Shown piece after piece: positions 18,636 to 27,060 of a stretch of 64,000 nt of DNA. A program made the position numbers and the translations under genes. The stretch comes from Ruegeria sp. R14_0. GTDB lineage: Bacteria; Pseudomonadota; Alphaproteobacteria; Rhodobacterales; Rhodobacteraceae. Position 1 is the first letter of the stretch, and each line of letters opens with the position of its first letter. Location of the stretch: the NCBI RefSeq assembly GCF_017743975.1, contig NZ_JAGHRC010000001.1, positions 806,001 through 870,000 of the forward strand, written 5' to 3'. The notes beneath the pieces were generated by a model. The model searched no databases, was not told the DNA's origin, and was given only the letters and a program-made list of their open reading frames with translations.

Positions 18636-19992
18636 CGCCTTTCGGACGAAGCGGTTGCACGTTCAACTCGTCCCTTGCATAGACGTTCGAGTCCTCTGGC
18701 GGCTCAATATTCAGGGATTTCAGCAGCACACCGATCGAGGCCAGTATGCGGTACCTGACATAGTTTTCGGCGGATTTTGCGTTCACCAGGTTGGCCTCGG
18801 CCTGAAACAGTGCGTTCTGGGTGTTCAGGACATCCAAAAGCGAGCGCTGCCCGACAGTGAATTCCTGTTCATACGTATCCCGCAGCTTTTGCGCGATCTG
18901 AACCTGTGCCGTGATGGTCTTCGTGCGCCGTTGGGCCGAGCGATAGATCGAATAGCTTTGGCGCACTTCGTTTTCGACACGCCGCGTCTGGGCTAGCAAC
19001 CGCGCCCGGCTTTCGCTCACACGGCGTACTTCTTCCTGGCGCGCGGCCCGCTTGGATGTGCCCTGGAACTGATAGCGTAGGACCAGCCCGATGCGGGCAT
19101 CGGCAACGTCGCCTTCGTAACCGCCCACATCTTCGCCGACGCGCCCGTCCGCCTCAAGGAATAGTTTGGGAAATGCATTGGCATCTGTGCGCCGCGACAG
19201 CGCCTCGGCCGAGCCGACATCGGCTTGCAGGAACCGAATGGTCGGATTGGTTCGTCGCGCAATTTGCAGCGCCGCATCCAGATCAGAAGGCAGGGCGCGG
19301 CGAATATCGGGCACGGTAGACAGGCCTTCCGCCTCGACCCCGACAACCACAATGAACAGGTTACTGATGTCTTCCAGATCAAGTTCGAACGAGATGATCG
19401 TATCTTCGGCCAGGATCAGGCGTTCCTCGGCCTGTTGCAGATCACCAATGCCAACCACACCGCTGTCAAAGGCGCGCTGGATGCGTTTCAGGACCTCGAC
19501 GTGATAGTCCCGGTTTTCACGTGCCAGTTGCACCAAAGACTGGGCGCGCAGAACATCAGCGTAAAGACGCACCGCTTCGAGGGACAAAACCTCGGACCGC
19601 TCCAGAACCCGCAGGGCGGCGGCGTCGATCCGGTAGGCCTGCCGCTCGATTTCGGATCGCGTTTCTTTGCCGTCAAACAAAAGCTGCGACATCCGAATGC
19701 CCAGTTCGTACCCGCCGATCCAGCTTTGCGCCGAGGACAGGTCGGGCGTGGTATTGCCGTCGTTTATGCTGCCACCCGCAAAGGCGTCGATCTCGAACCG
19801 AGGTGCCCAAAAGCTGCGCGCCTGCTGCAGTTCGAACTCGATGGCTTGTTTGTTGGCTTCCGCCGCGGTGATTTCGGGGTTTGTTTCAAGCACAAACAGG
19901 ATTGCATCTTCCAGCGTCAGCGCTTCGATGGATTTGGACTGAACTGCCAGCGACAGACACCCAATGACACAAGCCCTCAACAACTGGCGCAT
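18580..19992 (-). CDS. TolC-family outer-membrane channel of the type I secretion system
   Basis: 470 residues with an N-terminal signal sequence (to about residue 24) and two outer-membrane efflux repeats of long helices. Typical TolC features include LTLEDAILFVLETNPEI at the start, SVGQRSLLDVLNTQNALFQAEANLVNA-like heptads in the second half (here TVGQRSLLDVLNTQN), and a closing membrane-proximal strand. It forms the trimeric exit duct for the ABC/HlyD pair. It is the first gene of the three-gene T1SS operon, and its 3' end overlaps the exporter gene. The 150 bp before it are shared with the divergent OmpA-domain gene and should carry both promoters. Confidence 0.92.
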   Translation of the reverse strand: MRQLLRACVIGCLSLAVQSKSIEALTLEDAILFVLETNPEITAAEANKQAIEFELQQARSFWAPRFEIDAFAGGSINDGNTTPDLSSAQSWIGGYELGIRMSQLLFDGKETRSEIERQAYRIDAAALRVLERSEVLSLEAVRLYADVLRAQSLVQLARENRDYHVEVLKRIQRAFDSGVVGIGDLQQAEERLILAEDTIISFELDLEDISNLFIVVVGVEAEGLSTVPDIRRALPSDLDAALQIARRTNPTIRFLQADVGSAEALSRRTDANAFPKLFLEADGRVGEDVGGYEGDVADARIGLVLRYQFQGTSKRAARQEEVRRVSESRARLLAQTRRVENEVRQSYSIYRSAQRRTKTITAQVQIAQKLRDTYEQEFTVGQRSLLDVLNTQNALFQAEANLVNAKSAENYVRYRILASIGVLLKSLNIEPPEDSNVYARDELNVQPLRPKGDEQRLDARAFKDWRKSLD

Positions 19993-20143
19993 CCACGACC
20001 TCGAATATTCAAGTTAACGTATCTTGATTTTTATCTTATTGCATTTCCTCAGTTTTGCCAGCGCCCGTCAAGTGCGGAGCTTCGGACTTGCCTAGTTCCG
20101 CACCAGTTGTCATTGTTGCTGTATCGTTTTGTGTGAGGCTCAG

Positions 20144-20827
20144 ATGAGACAGTGCATTCAAGTCGTACGGAGTTTTCTGTTTCTGGCCTGTGTGATATTG
20201 CCCGTCTCGGTCGCGGCTGAGGTCTTTGGCACTGTCAATTTCAACTTTGACTCGGACCAGTTGGATGCGCAGGGCAAGCAACAGGTCGAAGAGATCGCGC
20301 AGCGCCTGAAATCCGTGAACAGCTATAAACCAACTGTTGTCGTTGGATACACGGATGCCGTTGGTTCGACAGGCTACAACCAGGATTTGGGATTAAGGCG
20401 GGCCAACACAGTGGCACGCGCTTTGGTGGCTGCAGGTGTCTCGGTCGACGAGATTGGCAATATTTCCAGCCGTGGAAAAACCGACTTGCTGATCGCGGTG
20501 ACCACCGCGGATCGTCGCAACCGTCGGGTGACTGTCGGCTTGGCTGAAATACTCGCGGCGTGTCGAAGCTATCGTGAGGTTCAGATTCCCGACACCGCGG
20601 CTGGTGACGAGCTGCAGGCCGACGTTTTGCAACGTTTAAACACGGCCACTTCACAGCGCGCACAGCTTCAGAACTCGGGGCGAAACGGTCCAGCGTTCCA
20701 GATGGCCGGTGCAGCCAGAGAGGATTGTGGGAAAGCTGCGGGGCTGGATGCTGGATCGATCAGGAAAATTGAGTATTCAAAGCGGTGTTTCTGCAGCTTC
20801 GCGCGTCTGGAAGCGGCCCTTCAGTAG
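20144..20827 (+). CDS. OmpA-domain periplasmic/outer-membrane protein with Cys-containing tail
   Basis: About 227 residues. A signal peptide (LFLACVILPVSVAA) leads straight into an OmpA peptidoglycan-binding domain: VNFNFDSDQLDAQGKQQVEEIA, VVVGYTDAVGS, LGLRRANTVARALVAAGVS and NRRVTVGL. The order is unusual, because OmpA domains mostly sit at the C terminus. Here about 95 further residues follow, with at least four cysteines (CRSY, EDCG, RCFC). ATG at 20144 is preferred over an in-frame TTG at 20129. The gene diverges from the T1SS operon, so it may help anchor the secreted adhesin or its channel to the cell wall; that link is positional only. Confidence 0.8.
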   Translation: MRQCIQVVRSFLFLACVILPVSVAAEVFGTVNFNFDSDQLDAQGKQQVEEIAQRLKSVNSYKPTVVVGYTDAVGSTGYNQDLGLRRANTVARALVAAGVSVDEIGNISSRGKTDLLIAVTTADRRNRRVTVGLAEILAACRSYREVQIPDTAAGDELQADVLQRLNTATSQRAQLQNSGRNGPAFQMAGAAREDCGKAAGLDAGSIRKIEYSKRCFCSFARLEAALQ

Positions 20828-20976
20828 TGCGTTCTTAGAAGCAACGGCGATTGGCGTTGTTCACGAAGTACCGACTGGTCACTAGAGGCAGTGCGGTGGG
20901 TTCCCTGATTTAGCACTTCCGCTAAGGCTGAAGCAAAAGCCAGACGCAAATGATACCCCAGCGTTATTGGTGAGGC

Positions 20977-21069
20977 TCAGGGGTCAGGTCGCAGCGCGAG
21001 CCAGACCAGAAATCCGACATAGGCGAAAATGTTTAAGTTTAGGGCTGTGTCGATCAGTTGGCCGCTCAT
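20977..21069 (-). CDS. 30-residue membrane peptide coupled to BCCT transporter
   Basis: A very short frame that starts exactly at the BCCT stop: the ATG and TGA overlap as ATGA. It encodes 30 residues with one hydrophobic stretch, LNIFAYVGFLVWLAL, flanked by an acidic/polar N terminus (SGQLID) and an Arg-Pro-Asp-Pro end. That is one membrane helix and little else. The ATGA coupling, the helix and the clean stop argue for a real gene rather than chance. I do not recognise a named family. A role as a small regulatory or stabilising partner of the transporter is inference. Confidence 0.6.
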   Translation of the reverse strand: MSGQLIDTALNLNIFAYVGFLVWLALRPDP

Positions 21070-22586
21070 GATCTGCCCTCGCGAACCAGGGATTTGAAAA
21101 GGCAGATTACCAGAATCGGTACGATAAAGACAAAGGCGATCGCCGATAGGGCGATGATGGACCTGACCAATGAAATGTCACCGACCAGAATCATCGCCAA
21201 ACCCAATGCCCCGAGGATGATGCCCCAGATGGTTCTGAGCTTGGGCGAGGGGTTCTCATCCCCTTCAGCGCCAATCATCGCCAGGGTGAAGCCCGCGCTG
21301 ACCACACTGGTGACCACGAACAGGAACGCGGCGGCGATCGTTGCCGTTCGCGTGATGGGATCCAGCGGAAATCGCTCGAGCAGGGCAAAGGTCGTGGCGT
21401 CTAGGTTGTCAGCGTTGACTGCCGCCAGCGCTCCGTCCTGTCGAAGCGCATCGAAAAAGCCCAGGCCTCCGAACACACCGAACCACAGGATGGAAAACAG
21501 GGTCGGGGTGACGACGACTCCGATCAGGAACTCCCGGATCGTGCGCCCGCGTGAAATCCGGGCGATGAAAATCCCGACAAAGGGTGACCAGGCCAGCCAC
21601 CAGATCATGTAATTCAATGTCCAGCCGTGAAACCATCCGACCAGATTGTCGTTAAAAAACTCGGCAGTCGAAAACCCTGCGGGCAGGACGCCGAACAGGT
21701 AACGCCCAAACCCTGTGACGATTCCGTCCATGAGGTAAGACGTTGGGCCAAGGACCAGAAGGTAAACCATCATCCCAACGGCGATCAGCATTGCGGCATT
21801 CGAGAGCCGGGCCATACCGTCGCTCAGGTCGCGCCGTAGGGGGATGATGAACGCGATGCACAGCAAACCAAAGACGGGCAGGGTCAGAACGCCGGGTGAA
21901 TCCACCCCGATCAATCCGGCCAACCCGGTCTGGATCTGAAAGACGCCCATCGCCAAAGACCCTGCCAACCCGACGGCGATGGCCACGATCGATAGCAGGT
22001 CGAACAACCAGCCCATTGCTTTGGTCCAGCGGGCTTCGCCCAATGCGTCCAAAACCGGGGCGCTCAGCAACAGGGTCCGGCCGCGGCGATAGGCGAAATA
22101 GGCGATAACCAGGCCGACGATTCCGTAGATGGCCCAGGCGTGAAAGCCCCAGTTCAGATAGGTCACAAACAATGCATGGCTAGCCGCCTTGGGGTCCGGA
22201 CTGTATTGGCGCAACACCTCGAAGTGGGTCAGGGGTTCAGCTGCGCCGTAGAACAACAGTCCGACGCCCATTCCAGCCGCAAATAACATGGCAATCCAAG
22301 CTGGCGTCGAAAACTCGGGTTCTGCTGCGTCGGGGCCAAGGCGAATATCGCCGAACCGGGACAAAGCCAGATACAAAGCCACAAACAACAGCGCGCTGAC
22401 TTCAAGCATAATGAACCAGCCACGGCTGTCGAATTGAGTCTCAACAGCTGAGGCTGCGATACGGCCCAGCCCCTGCGGGTCTGCGATACCCCAAACCGCA
22501 ATGGCCGCGCTGAGCGTCAGAGCGATCATAAGCATCGGGCTGGGAGATTTTCCGTCCACTGTCCAGAGCCCTTTCGTTCGGTCCAT
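21066..22586 (-). CDS. BCCT family betaine/choline/carnitine-type transporter
   Basis: About 506 residues with 12 predicted membrane helices. The family signature is clear: GWTLNYMIWWLAWSPFVG, then FIARISRGRTIREFLIGV, the helix-8 aromatic box and loop of BCCT carriers. MGVGLLFYGAAEPLTHFE matches the Gly-rich helix-3 segment. Such carriers import quaternary ammonium or sulfonium osmolytes (betaine, choline, DMSP), driven by Na+ or H+. The exact substrate cannot be fixed. The ATG at 22586 (MDRTKGLWTVDGK) is taken; an in-frame TTG at 22631 would add 15 residues, and neither has a strong ribosome site. The stop is coupled to the small membrane peptide. Confidence 0.92.
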   Translation of the reverse strand: MDRTKGLWTVDGKSPSPMLMIALTLSAAIAVWGIADPQGLGRIAASAVETQFDSRGWFIMLEVSALLFVALYLALSRFGDIRLGPDAAEPEFSTPAWIAMLFAAGMGVGLLFYGAAEPLTHFEVLRQYSPDPKAASHALFVTYLNWGFHAWAIYGIVGLVIAYFAYRRGRTLLLSAPVLDALGEARWTKAMGWLFDLLSIVAIAVGLAGSLAMGVFQIQTGLAGLIGVDSPGVLTLPVFGLLCIAFIIPLRRDLSDGMARLSNAAMLIAVGMMVYLLVLGPTSYLMDGIVTGFGRYLFGVLPAGFSTAEFFNDNLVGWFHGWTLNYMIWWLAWSPFVGIFIARISRGRTIREFLIGVVVTPTLFSILWFGVFGGLGFFDALRQDGALAAVNADNLDATTFALLERFPLDPITRTATIAAAFLFVVTSVVSAGFTLAMIGAEGDENPSPKLRTIWGIILGALGLAMILVGDISLVRSIIALSAIAFVFIVPILVICLFKSLVREGRS

Positions 22587-22948
22587 TGAAACACTTGGTC
22601 GCTGCGCTGAGCCTAGATTGTGGCTTTCCAAGTTTCAAAGTGTTTATGCGTGGTTAGCACATATGAACCGGCGCGGTCCAAGCCTGTCGCACTGATTGTT
22701 GCCATTCCCCGCGTTTAAAGGGGGAAAGTTTCGGAAACATCTTCACATCTGCCGATCTGGGCCATCTAGCCCGGTGCGGGGGTTGACAAGCGGAGTGTCT
22801 GAATGAAACGTCAAACATGTTGGGAGACTTTTAAATTTCAGATGCTTGACCCGTTGCAACACGGGCGCGCTTGCCGTACCGGCAAGGTCCCTGGTTGGGG
22901 GCCGCTGATCGGTTTCCCATCCACAATAAGAGTTGGGAGTTCTCAAAA
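22587..22948. other. Divergent promoter region between BCCT and TAXI binding-protein genes
   Basis: A gap of about 360 bp without a supportable gene. It contains a TTGACA box (22786-22791) that could serve as a -35 element for the TAXI gene, although the -10 partner is poor. A CTTGCCG-N3-CGGCAAG hairpin (22870-22886) lies in the probable leader, and GGGAG at 22935-22939 is the ribosome site for the ATG at 22949. Confidence 0.5.
22870..22886. promoter_or_regulatory. Perfect inverted repeat in the TAXI gene leader
   Basis: CTTGCCG, a TAC spacer and CGGCAAG form a 7-bp perfect hairpin about 62 nt before the start codon of the TAXI binding protein. No T-run follows, so it is not a simple terminator. 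It could be a leader hairpin that stabilises mRNA, or a protein-binding site. Confidence 0.4.
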
Positions 22949-23917
22949 ATGAAAAACAGCAGCAAGCTTAGCCTGGGTGCGGTCGTGACCGCTGCTCTTA
23001 TGGCTCCGGCCGCTTATGCAGAGGAATTCATCACCATCGGCACCGGTGGTGTGACCGGCGTTTACTATCCGACCGGTGGCGCGATCTGCCGTCTGGTGAA
23101 CAAAGGCCGCAAAGAGCACGGCGTGCGTTGCTCGGTCGAGTCGACCGGTGGTTCGGTCTACAACATCAACACCATTCGCGAAGGCGAGCTGGAGTTCGGT
23201 GTTGCGCAGTCCGACTGGCAGTACCACGCCTATAACGGCAGCTCGAAATTCGAAGAGGCCGGCCCCTTCGAAAACCTGCGCGCCGTCTTCTCGGTCCATC
23301 CTGAACCGTTCACCGTTGTTGCGCGTGCCGATTCCGGCATCACCAACTTCGAAGACCTGAAGGGCAAGCGCGTCAACATCGGTAACCCAGGTTCCGGTCA
23401 GCGCGGCACCATGGAGGTTCTGCTGGGCGAAATGGGTTGGTCTACCGATGATTTCGAACTGGCGACCGAGCTGAAAGCGGCTGAACAGTCCGCAGCTCTG
23501 TGTGACAACCAGATCGACGCCATGGTCTACACCGTTGGTCACCCGTCTGGTTCGATCCAGGAAGCGACCACCGCATGTGACTCGGTTCTCGTGAACGTCA
23601 GCGGTGAAGCCGTCGACAAGCTGGTCGGCGACAACTCGTTCTACCGTACCGCAACCATCCCCGGTGGCATGTATCGCGGTTCGGACGGCGACACCTCGAC
23701 CTTTGGTGTCGGCGCGACCTTCGTGACCTCGGCAGACGTTTCGGAAGACGCGGTTTATGCGGTTGTCAGCTCGGTCTTCGAAAACTTCGATGACTTCAAA
23801 AAGCTGCACCCGGCATTTGCCAACCTCAAGCCCGAAGAGATGATCGCAGACGGCCTGTCGGCCCCGCTGCATCCGGGCGCCGAGAAGTACTACAAAGAAA
23901 AAGGCTGGATTCAGTAA
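22949..23917 (+). CDS. TAXI-family TRAP transporter solute-binding protein
   Basis: 322 residues starting [24 protein letters not shown], a signal peptide with AYA cleavage. The mature start [27 protein letters not shown] is the TAXI hallmark (T-G-G-x-x-G-x-Y-Y-P), and [28 protein letters not shown] follows as in family members. It is the periplasmic receptor of the fused permease downstream. The substrates of TAXI systems are mostly unknown. A GGGAG ribosome site lies nine bases before the ATG. Very regular, optimal-looking codon use suggests high expression. Confidence 0.94.
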   Translation: MKNSSKLSLGAVVTAALMAPAAYAEEFITIGTGGVTGVYYPTGGAICRLVNKGRKEHGVRCSVESTGGSVYNINTIREGELEFGVAQSDWQYHAYNGSSKFEEAGPFENLRAVFSVHPEPFTVVARADSGITNFEDLKGKRVNIGNPGSGQRGTMEVLLGEMGWSTDDFELATELKAAEQSAALCDNQIDAMVYTVGHPSGSIQEATTACDSVLVNVSGEAVDKLVGDNSFYRTATIPGGMYRGSDGDTSTFGVGATFVTSADVSEDAVYAVVSSVFENFDDFKKLHPAFANLKPEEMIADGLSAPLHPGAEKYYKEKGWIQ

Positions 23918-23929
23918 GCCAGACCTGAT

Positions 23930-23953
23930 GCAGGGCGCCTACGGGCGCCCTGC
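23930..23953 (+). promoter_or_regulatory. Intergenic hairpin between TAXI binding protein and permease
   Basis: A 10-bp perfect stem, GCAGGGCGCC paired with GGCGCCCTGC, is closed by the very stable tetraloop C(TACG)G. No U-run follows. Such hairpins after a binding-protein gene commonly protect the upstream mRNA or thin out read-through, so that receptor outnumbers permease. Here that is an inference from position and stability. Confidence 0.7.
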
Positions 23954-24017
23954 TACCCAAGCCCGAACAAATCGGGTGAACTAGAAGGTCGAAACGGCCG
24001 CGACGGGGAGACATTTC

Positions 24018-26630
24018 ATGAGTTCCGACACACAATCCAATCGTCCGCTATCCGAAGAAGAGCTGCAGGATCTTGTAGCCTCGTCCGATGCGGGTGGGCG
24101 CAATCCGGTCGGTAATGTCGGTGTATTTTTGGCCGTCGTTGCTGCGATCTGGTCGATCTTTCAGGTCGTGTTGGCCTCACCCCTTGCGAATTACGTGCTG
24201 CCCGGCAGCATCGTGAACAATGCACGGCAGTTTCATCTGGCCTTTGCGATGTTTTTGGCCTTTGCGGCCTATCCTGCGCTGAAGTCCAGCCCGCGTGATC
24301 ACATCCCGATTCAGGATTGGATCATGGGCCTGCTTGGTGCGTTTGTCGCGCTGTACGGTTATTTCTTCTACCAAAAGATCGTCGATGCGGGTGGTCTTGC
24401 GGATGACACAGACAAATGGGTCGCGTTGGTCGGCCTGCTGCTGTTGTTCGAGGCCGCGCGGCGCGCGCTTGGCCCGGCAATGGCGATTATTGCGACGATC
24501 TTCCTGGCTTATGTTTTCTTCGGCTCATCCGATTGGGTGCCCGAAGTAATTCGCTGGAAAGGCGCAAGCCTGAAAAAGGCGATGAGCCACATGTGGATCA
24601 CCTCCGAGGGCGTGTTCGGCATCGCGCTTGGTGTATCTACGAAATTCGTGTTCCTGTTCGTGCTGTTCGGCGCTCTGCTCGATAAGGCCGGGGCAGGGAA
24701 CTACTTTATCAAAATGGCCTTTGGTGCCTTGGGTCACCTGCGCGGTGGTCCGGCCAAAGCGGCGGTTGTGGGCTCGGCAGCAACCGGTCTGATCTCGGGT
24801 TCGTCCATCGCCAACGTTGTCACCACCGGTACCTTCACCATCCCGCTGATGAAGCGCGTTGGGTTCAGCAGTGAACAGGCGGGCTCGGTCGAGGTGGCGT
24901 CGTCTGTGAATGGCCAGATCATGCCGCCGGTGATGGGGGCTGCGGCCTTCCTGATGGTGGAATATGTCGGCATTTCCTATGTCGAGGTGATCACCCACGC
25001 CTTCCTGCCCGCGGCGATTTCCTACATCGCGCTGGTCTATATCGTGCACCTTGAAGCGGTGAAGCGGAACATGCCCACGCTGGGCGACCGCGACGTGCAT
25101 CTGGCGCGGACTGTTGTTGGGATGCTGTCCTTCTTCCTGGTATTCGCTGGCCTCTGCTACGGCTCGCAATTCCCGGTCGAGGCGGTGACCAATTGGGTGC
25201 CGTCCATGGCCGGTTTGGTCCTCAGCCTGATCGTCTGTGCGGTCTACGTGGTGCTGCTGAAGCTGGCCGCTACAGTGCCAGACCTTGAGCCGGACGATCC
25301 GAACGCCAAGGAAGTCACCCTGCCAGTCATTGCAGACATTTACAAAGCCGGTCTGCATTATCTGTTGCCGATCATCGTGCTGGTCTATTTCCTGATGATC
25401 GAACAGAAATCGCCGGGTCTGTCCGCGTTCTGGGCGACGTCGTTGCTGTTTGTGATCCTGCTGACGCAGAAACCGCTCAAGGCGATCTTCCGCGGACAAA
25501 GCAACGTCTACAACACCTTCATCGACGGTGTCGCCGATCTGTGGCAGGGCCTGATAGACGGCGCGCGCAACATGATTGGGATCGCCTTGGCGACCGCGAC
25601 TGCGGGCGTGATTGTCGGCACCGTGACGCTGACGGGTGTCGGGCAGGTGATGGCCGATCTGGTCGAGTTCCTGTCGGGCGGCAACCTGATCCTCATGCTG
25701 GTGATGGTGGGCCTGCTCAGCCTGATCCTCGGGATGGGTCTGCCGACCACCGCGAATTACATTGTGGTCAGCTCGCTGATGGCTGGAGTGGTCGTCGAAC
25801 TGGGCGCGCAGAGCGGGTTGATCGTGCCGCTGATCGCGGTGCACCTGTTCGTGTTCTACTTCGGGATCATGGCGGACGTGACACCTCCGGTTGGTCTGGC
25901 AAGCTTTGCAGCCGCCGCCGTGTCGGGCGGAGACGCGATCAAGACGGGCTTTACCGCCTTCTTCTATTCGCTGCGCACCGTTGCCCTGCCATTCGTGTTC
26001 ATCTTTAACACTGACCTGCTGCTGATTGATGTGACCTGGGTCGAAGGGATCATAGTGGCGATATTTGCCACCATTGCGATCCTAGTCTTTACCGCAGGCA
26101 CCATGGGTTACTTCCTGACCCACAGCCGCATCTACGAAAGCTTCGCGCTGATCTTTGTGGCCTTCGCGCTGTTCAGGCCTGATTTCTTCATGGACCGCAT
26201 CTCACCACCCTTCACCTCGGTCGAGCCGTCTGCCTTTGTCGAGACGATAGGGCAAACACCACCGGGCACCGAAGTGCGGATGGTGATCAGCGGGCCGGAC
26301 TTTGACACGCTTGAGATGACGGACACGACTGTGGTCGTGCCTGTTGGCAGCGAAGAAGGGGGCCAAGCGCGCGTTGATGCGATGGGCCTGCTGCTGCTCG
26401 AAGAGGATGGGTTGGTCAAACTTGAAGAGCCGATGTTTGGATCCCCGGTTGCCGACGATCTGGATATCTTTGACTACTACGGGGATGAGGCCGTACGCCT
26501 GACCTCGGTCAGCCTGCCGTCCAGCCAACCGCCGAAACAGCTGATCTACATTCCGGCAATGTTGTTGCTGGGTCTGATCGCCTTCCTGCAACGCAGCCGT
26601 GCCGCCAGAAAAGAAGAGGTGCCCGCATGA
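24018..26630 (+). CDS. TRAP transporter fused permease (DctQM type, TAXI system) with DUF3394-like tail
   Basis: 870 residues. The first ~170 form the small four-helix DctQ-like unit. A large DctM-like unit follows, with family blocks such as GGPAKAAVVGSAATGLISGSS (shortened here), NGQIMPPVMGAAAFLM and LILGMGLPTTANY. The last ~150 residues form a soluble region between helices (about 720-840), like the DUF3394 tail seen in these fused permeases. It drives ion-coupled uptake of the ligand delivered by the binding protein. GGGGAG precedes the ATG. Its stop overlaps the universal stress protein start by 4 nt (ATGA). Confidence 0.93.
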   Translation: MSSDTQSNRPLSEEELQDLVASSDAGGRNPVGNVGVFLAVVAAIWSIFQVVLASPLANYVLPGSIVNNARQFHLAFAMFLAFAAYPALKSSPRDHIPIQDWIMGLLGAFVALYGYFFYQKIVDAGGLADDTDKWVALVGLLLLFEAARRALGPAMAIIATIFLAYVFFGSSDWVPEVIRWKGASLKKAMSHMWITSEGVFGIALGVSTKFVFLFVLFGALLDKAGAGNYFIKMAFGALGHLRGGPAKAAVVGSAATGLISGSSIANVVTTGTFTIPLMKRVGFSSEQAGSVEVASSVNGQIMPPVMGAAAFLMVEYVGISYVEVITHAFLPAAISYIALVYIVHLEAVKRNMPTLGDRDVHLARTVVGMLSFFLVFAGLCYGSQFPVEAVTNWVPSMAGLVLSLIVCAVYVVLLKLAATVPDLEPDDPNAKEVTLPVIADIYKAGLHYLLPIIVLVYFLMIEQKSPGLSAFWATSLLFVILLTQKPLKAIFRGQSNVYNTFIDGVADLWQGLIDGARNMIGIALATATAGVIVGTVTLTGVGQVMADLVEFLSGGNLILMLVMVGLLSLILGMGLPTTANYIVVSSLMAGVVVELGAQSGLIVPLIAVHLFVFYFGIMADVTPPVGLASFAAAAVSGGDAIKTGFTAFFYSLRTVALPFVFIFNTDLLLIDVTWVEGIIVAIFATIAILVFTAGTMGYFLTHSRIYESFALIFVAFALFRPDFFMDRISPPFTSVEPSAFVETIGQTPPGTEVRMVISGPDFDTLEMTDTTVVVPVGSEEGGQARVDAMGLLLLEEDGLVKLEEPMFGSPVADDLDIFDYYGDEAVRLTSVSLPSSQPPKQLIYIPAMLLLGLIAFLQRSRAARKEEVPA

Positions 26631-27058
26631 CAAATGCTGTTCTTTGTGCCGTCGACATCAGCAATGGCGATCTTGACGCGCCGGTTCTGAAAAAAGCGGC
26701 TGCGCTGGCCGATCAGGAGAACGCACAGCTGGACGTGGTCACCGTCCTTCCGGACTTCGGAGAAAGCTGGGTGTCCGGCTTTTTCGAAAGCGACTTCCAC
26801 GACAAAGCGCTGGAGGAGGCGCATACCAAACTGGCCGAGATGTGTGTCGCAGCCGTTGGAGCAGACCGGAACGAAAAGATCCGCCACGTGGTCGCCACGG
26901 GCACCGCTTATCAGGAGATCCTGAAAACCGCAGAAAGTGCCGGTAGTGATCTGATCGTGATCGGGGCGCACAAGCCCGACTTCAAGGATTACCTGCTGGG
27001 CCCGAATGCCGCGCGTGTCGTGCGGCATTCCAGTGTCTCGGTCTACGTGGTGCGCTAG
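26627..27058 (+). CDS. Universal stress protein (UspA family), TRAP-associated
   Basis: 143 residues with one Usp domain. The ATP-loop region is VIGAHKPDFKDYLLGPNAARVVRHS, ending SVSVYVVR, close to the G-2x-G-9x-G pattern of nucleotide-binding Usp proteins. Its translation is coupled to the permease gene. A comparable arrangement is known for TeaD, an ATP-binding Usp that modulates the TeaABC TRAP system in Halomonas, so a regulatory role on this transporter is plausible. The gene ends two bases before a convergent stop. Confidence 0.9.
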   Translation: MTNAVLCAVDISNGDLDAPVLKKAAALADQENAQLDVVTVLPDFGESWVSGFFESDFHDKALEEAHTKLAEMCVAAVGADRNEKIRHVVATGTAYQEILKTAESAGSDLIVIGAHKPDFKDYLLGPNAARVVRHSSVSVYVVR

Positions 27059-27060
27059 GG

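Noticed and set aside
24525..25844. 439-codon open frame antisense to the TRAP permease
   Set aside because: Extremely His/Gln/Arg rich, which is the expected antisense reading of a hydrophobic membrane protein. No ribosome site.
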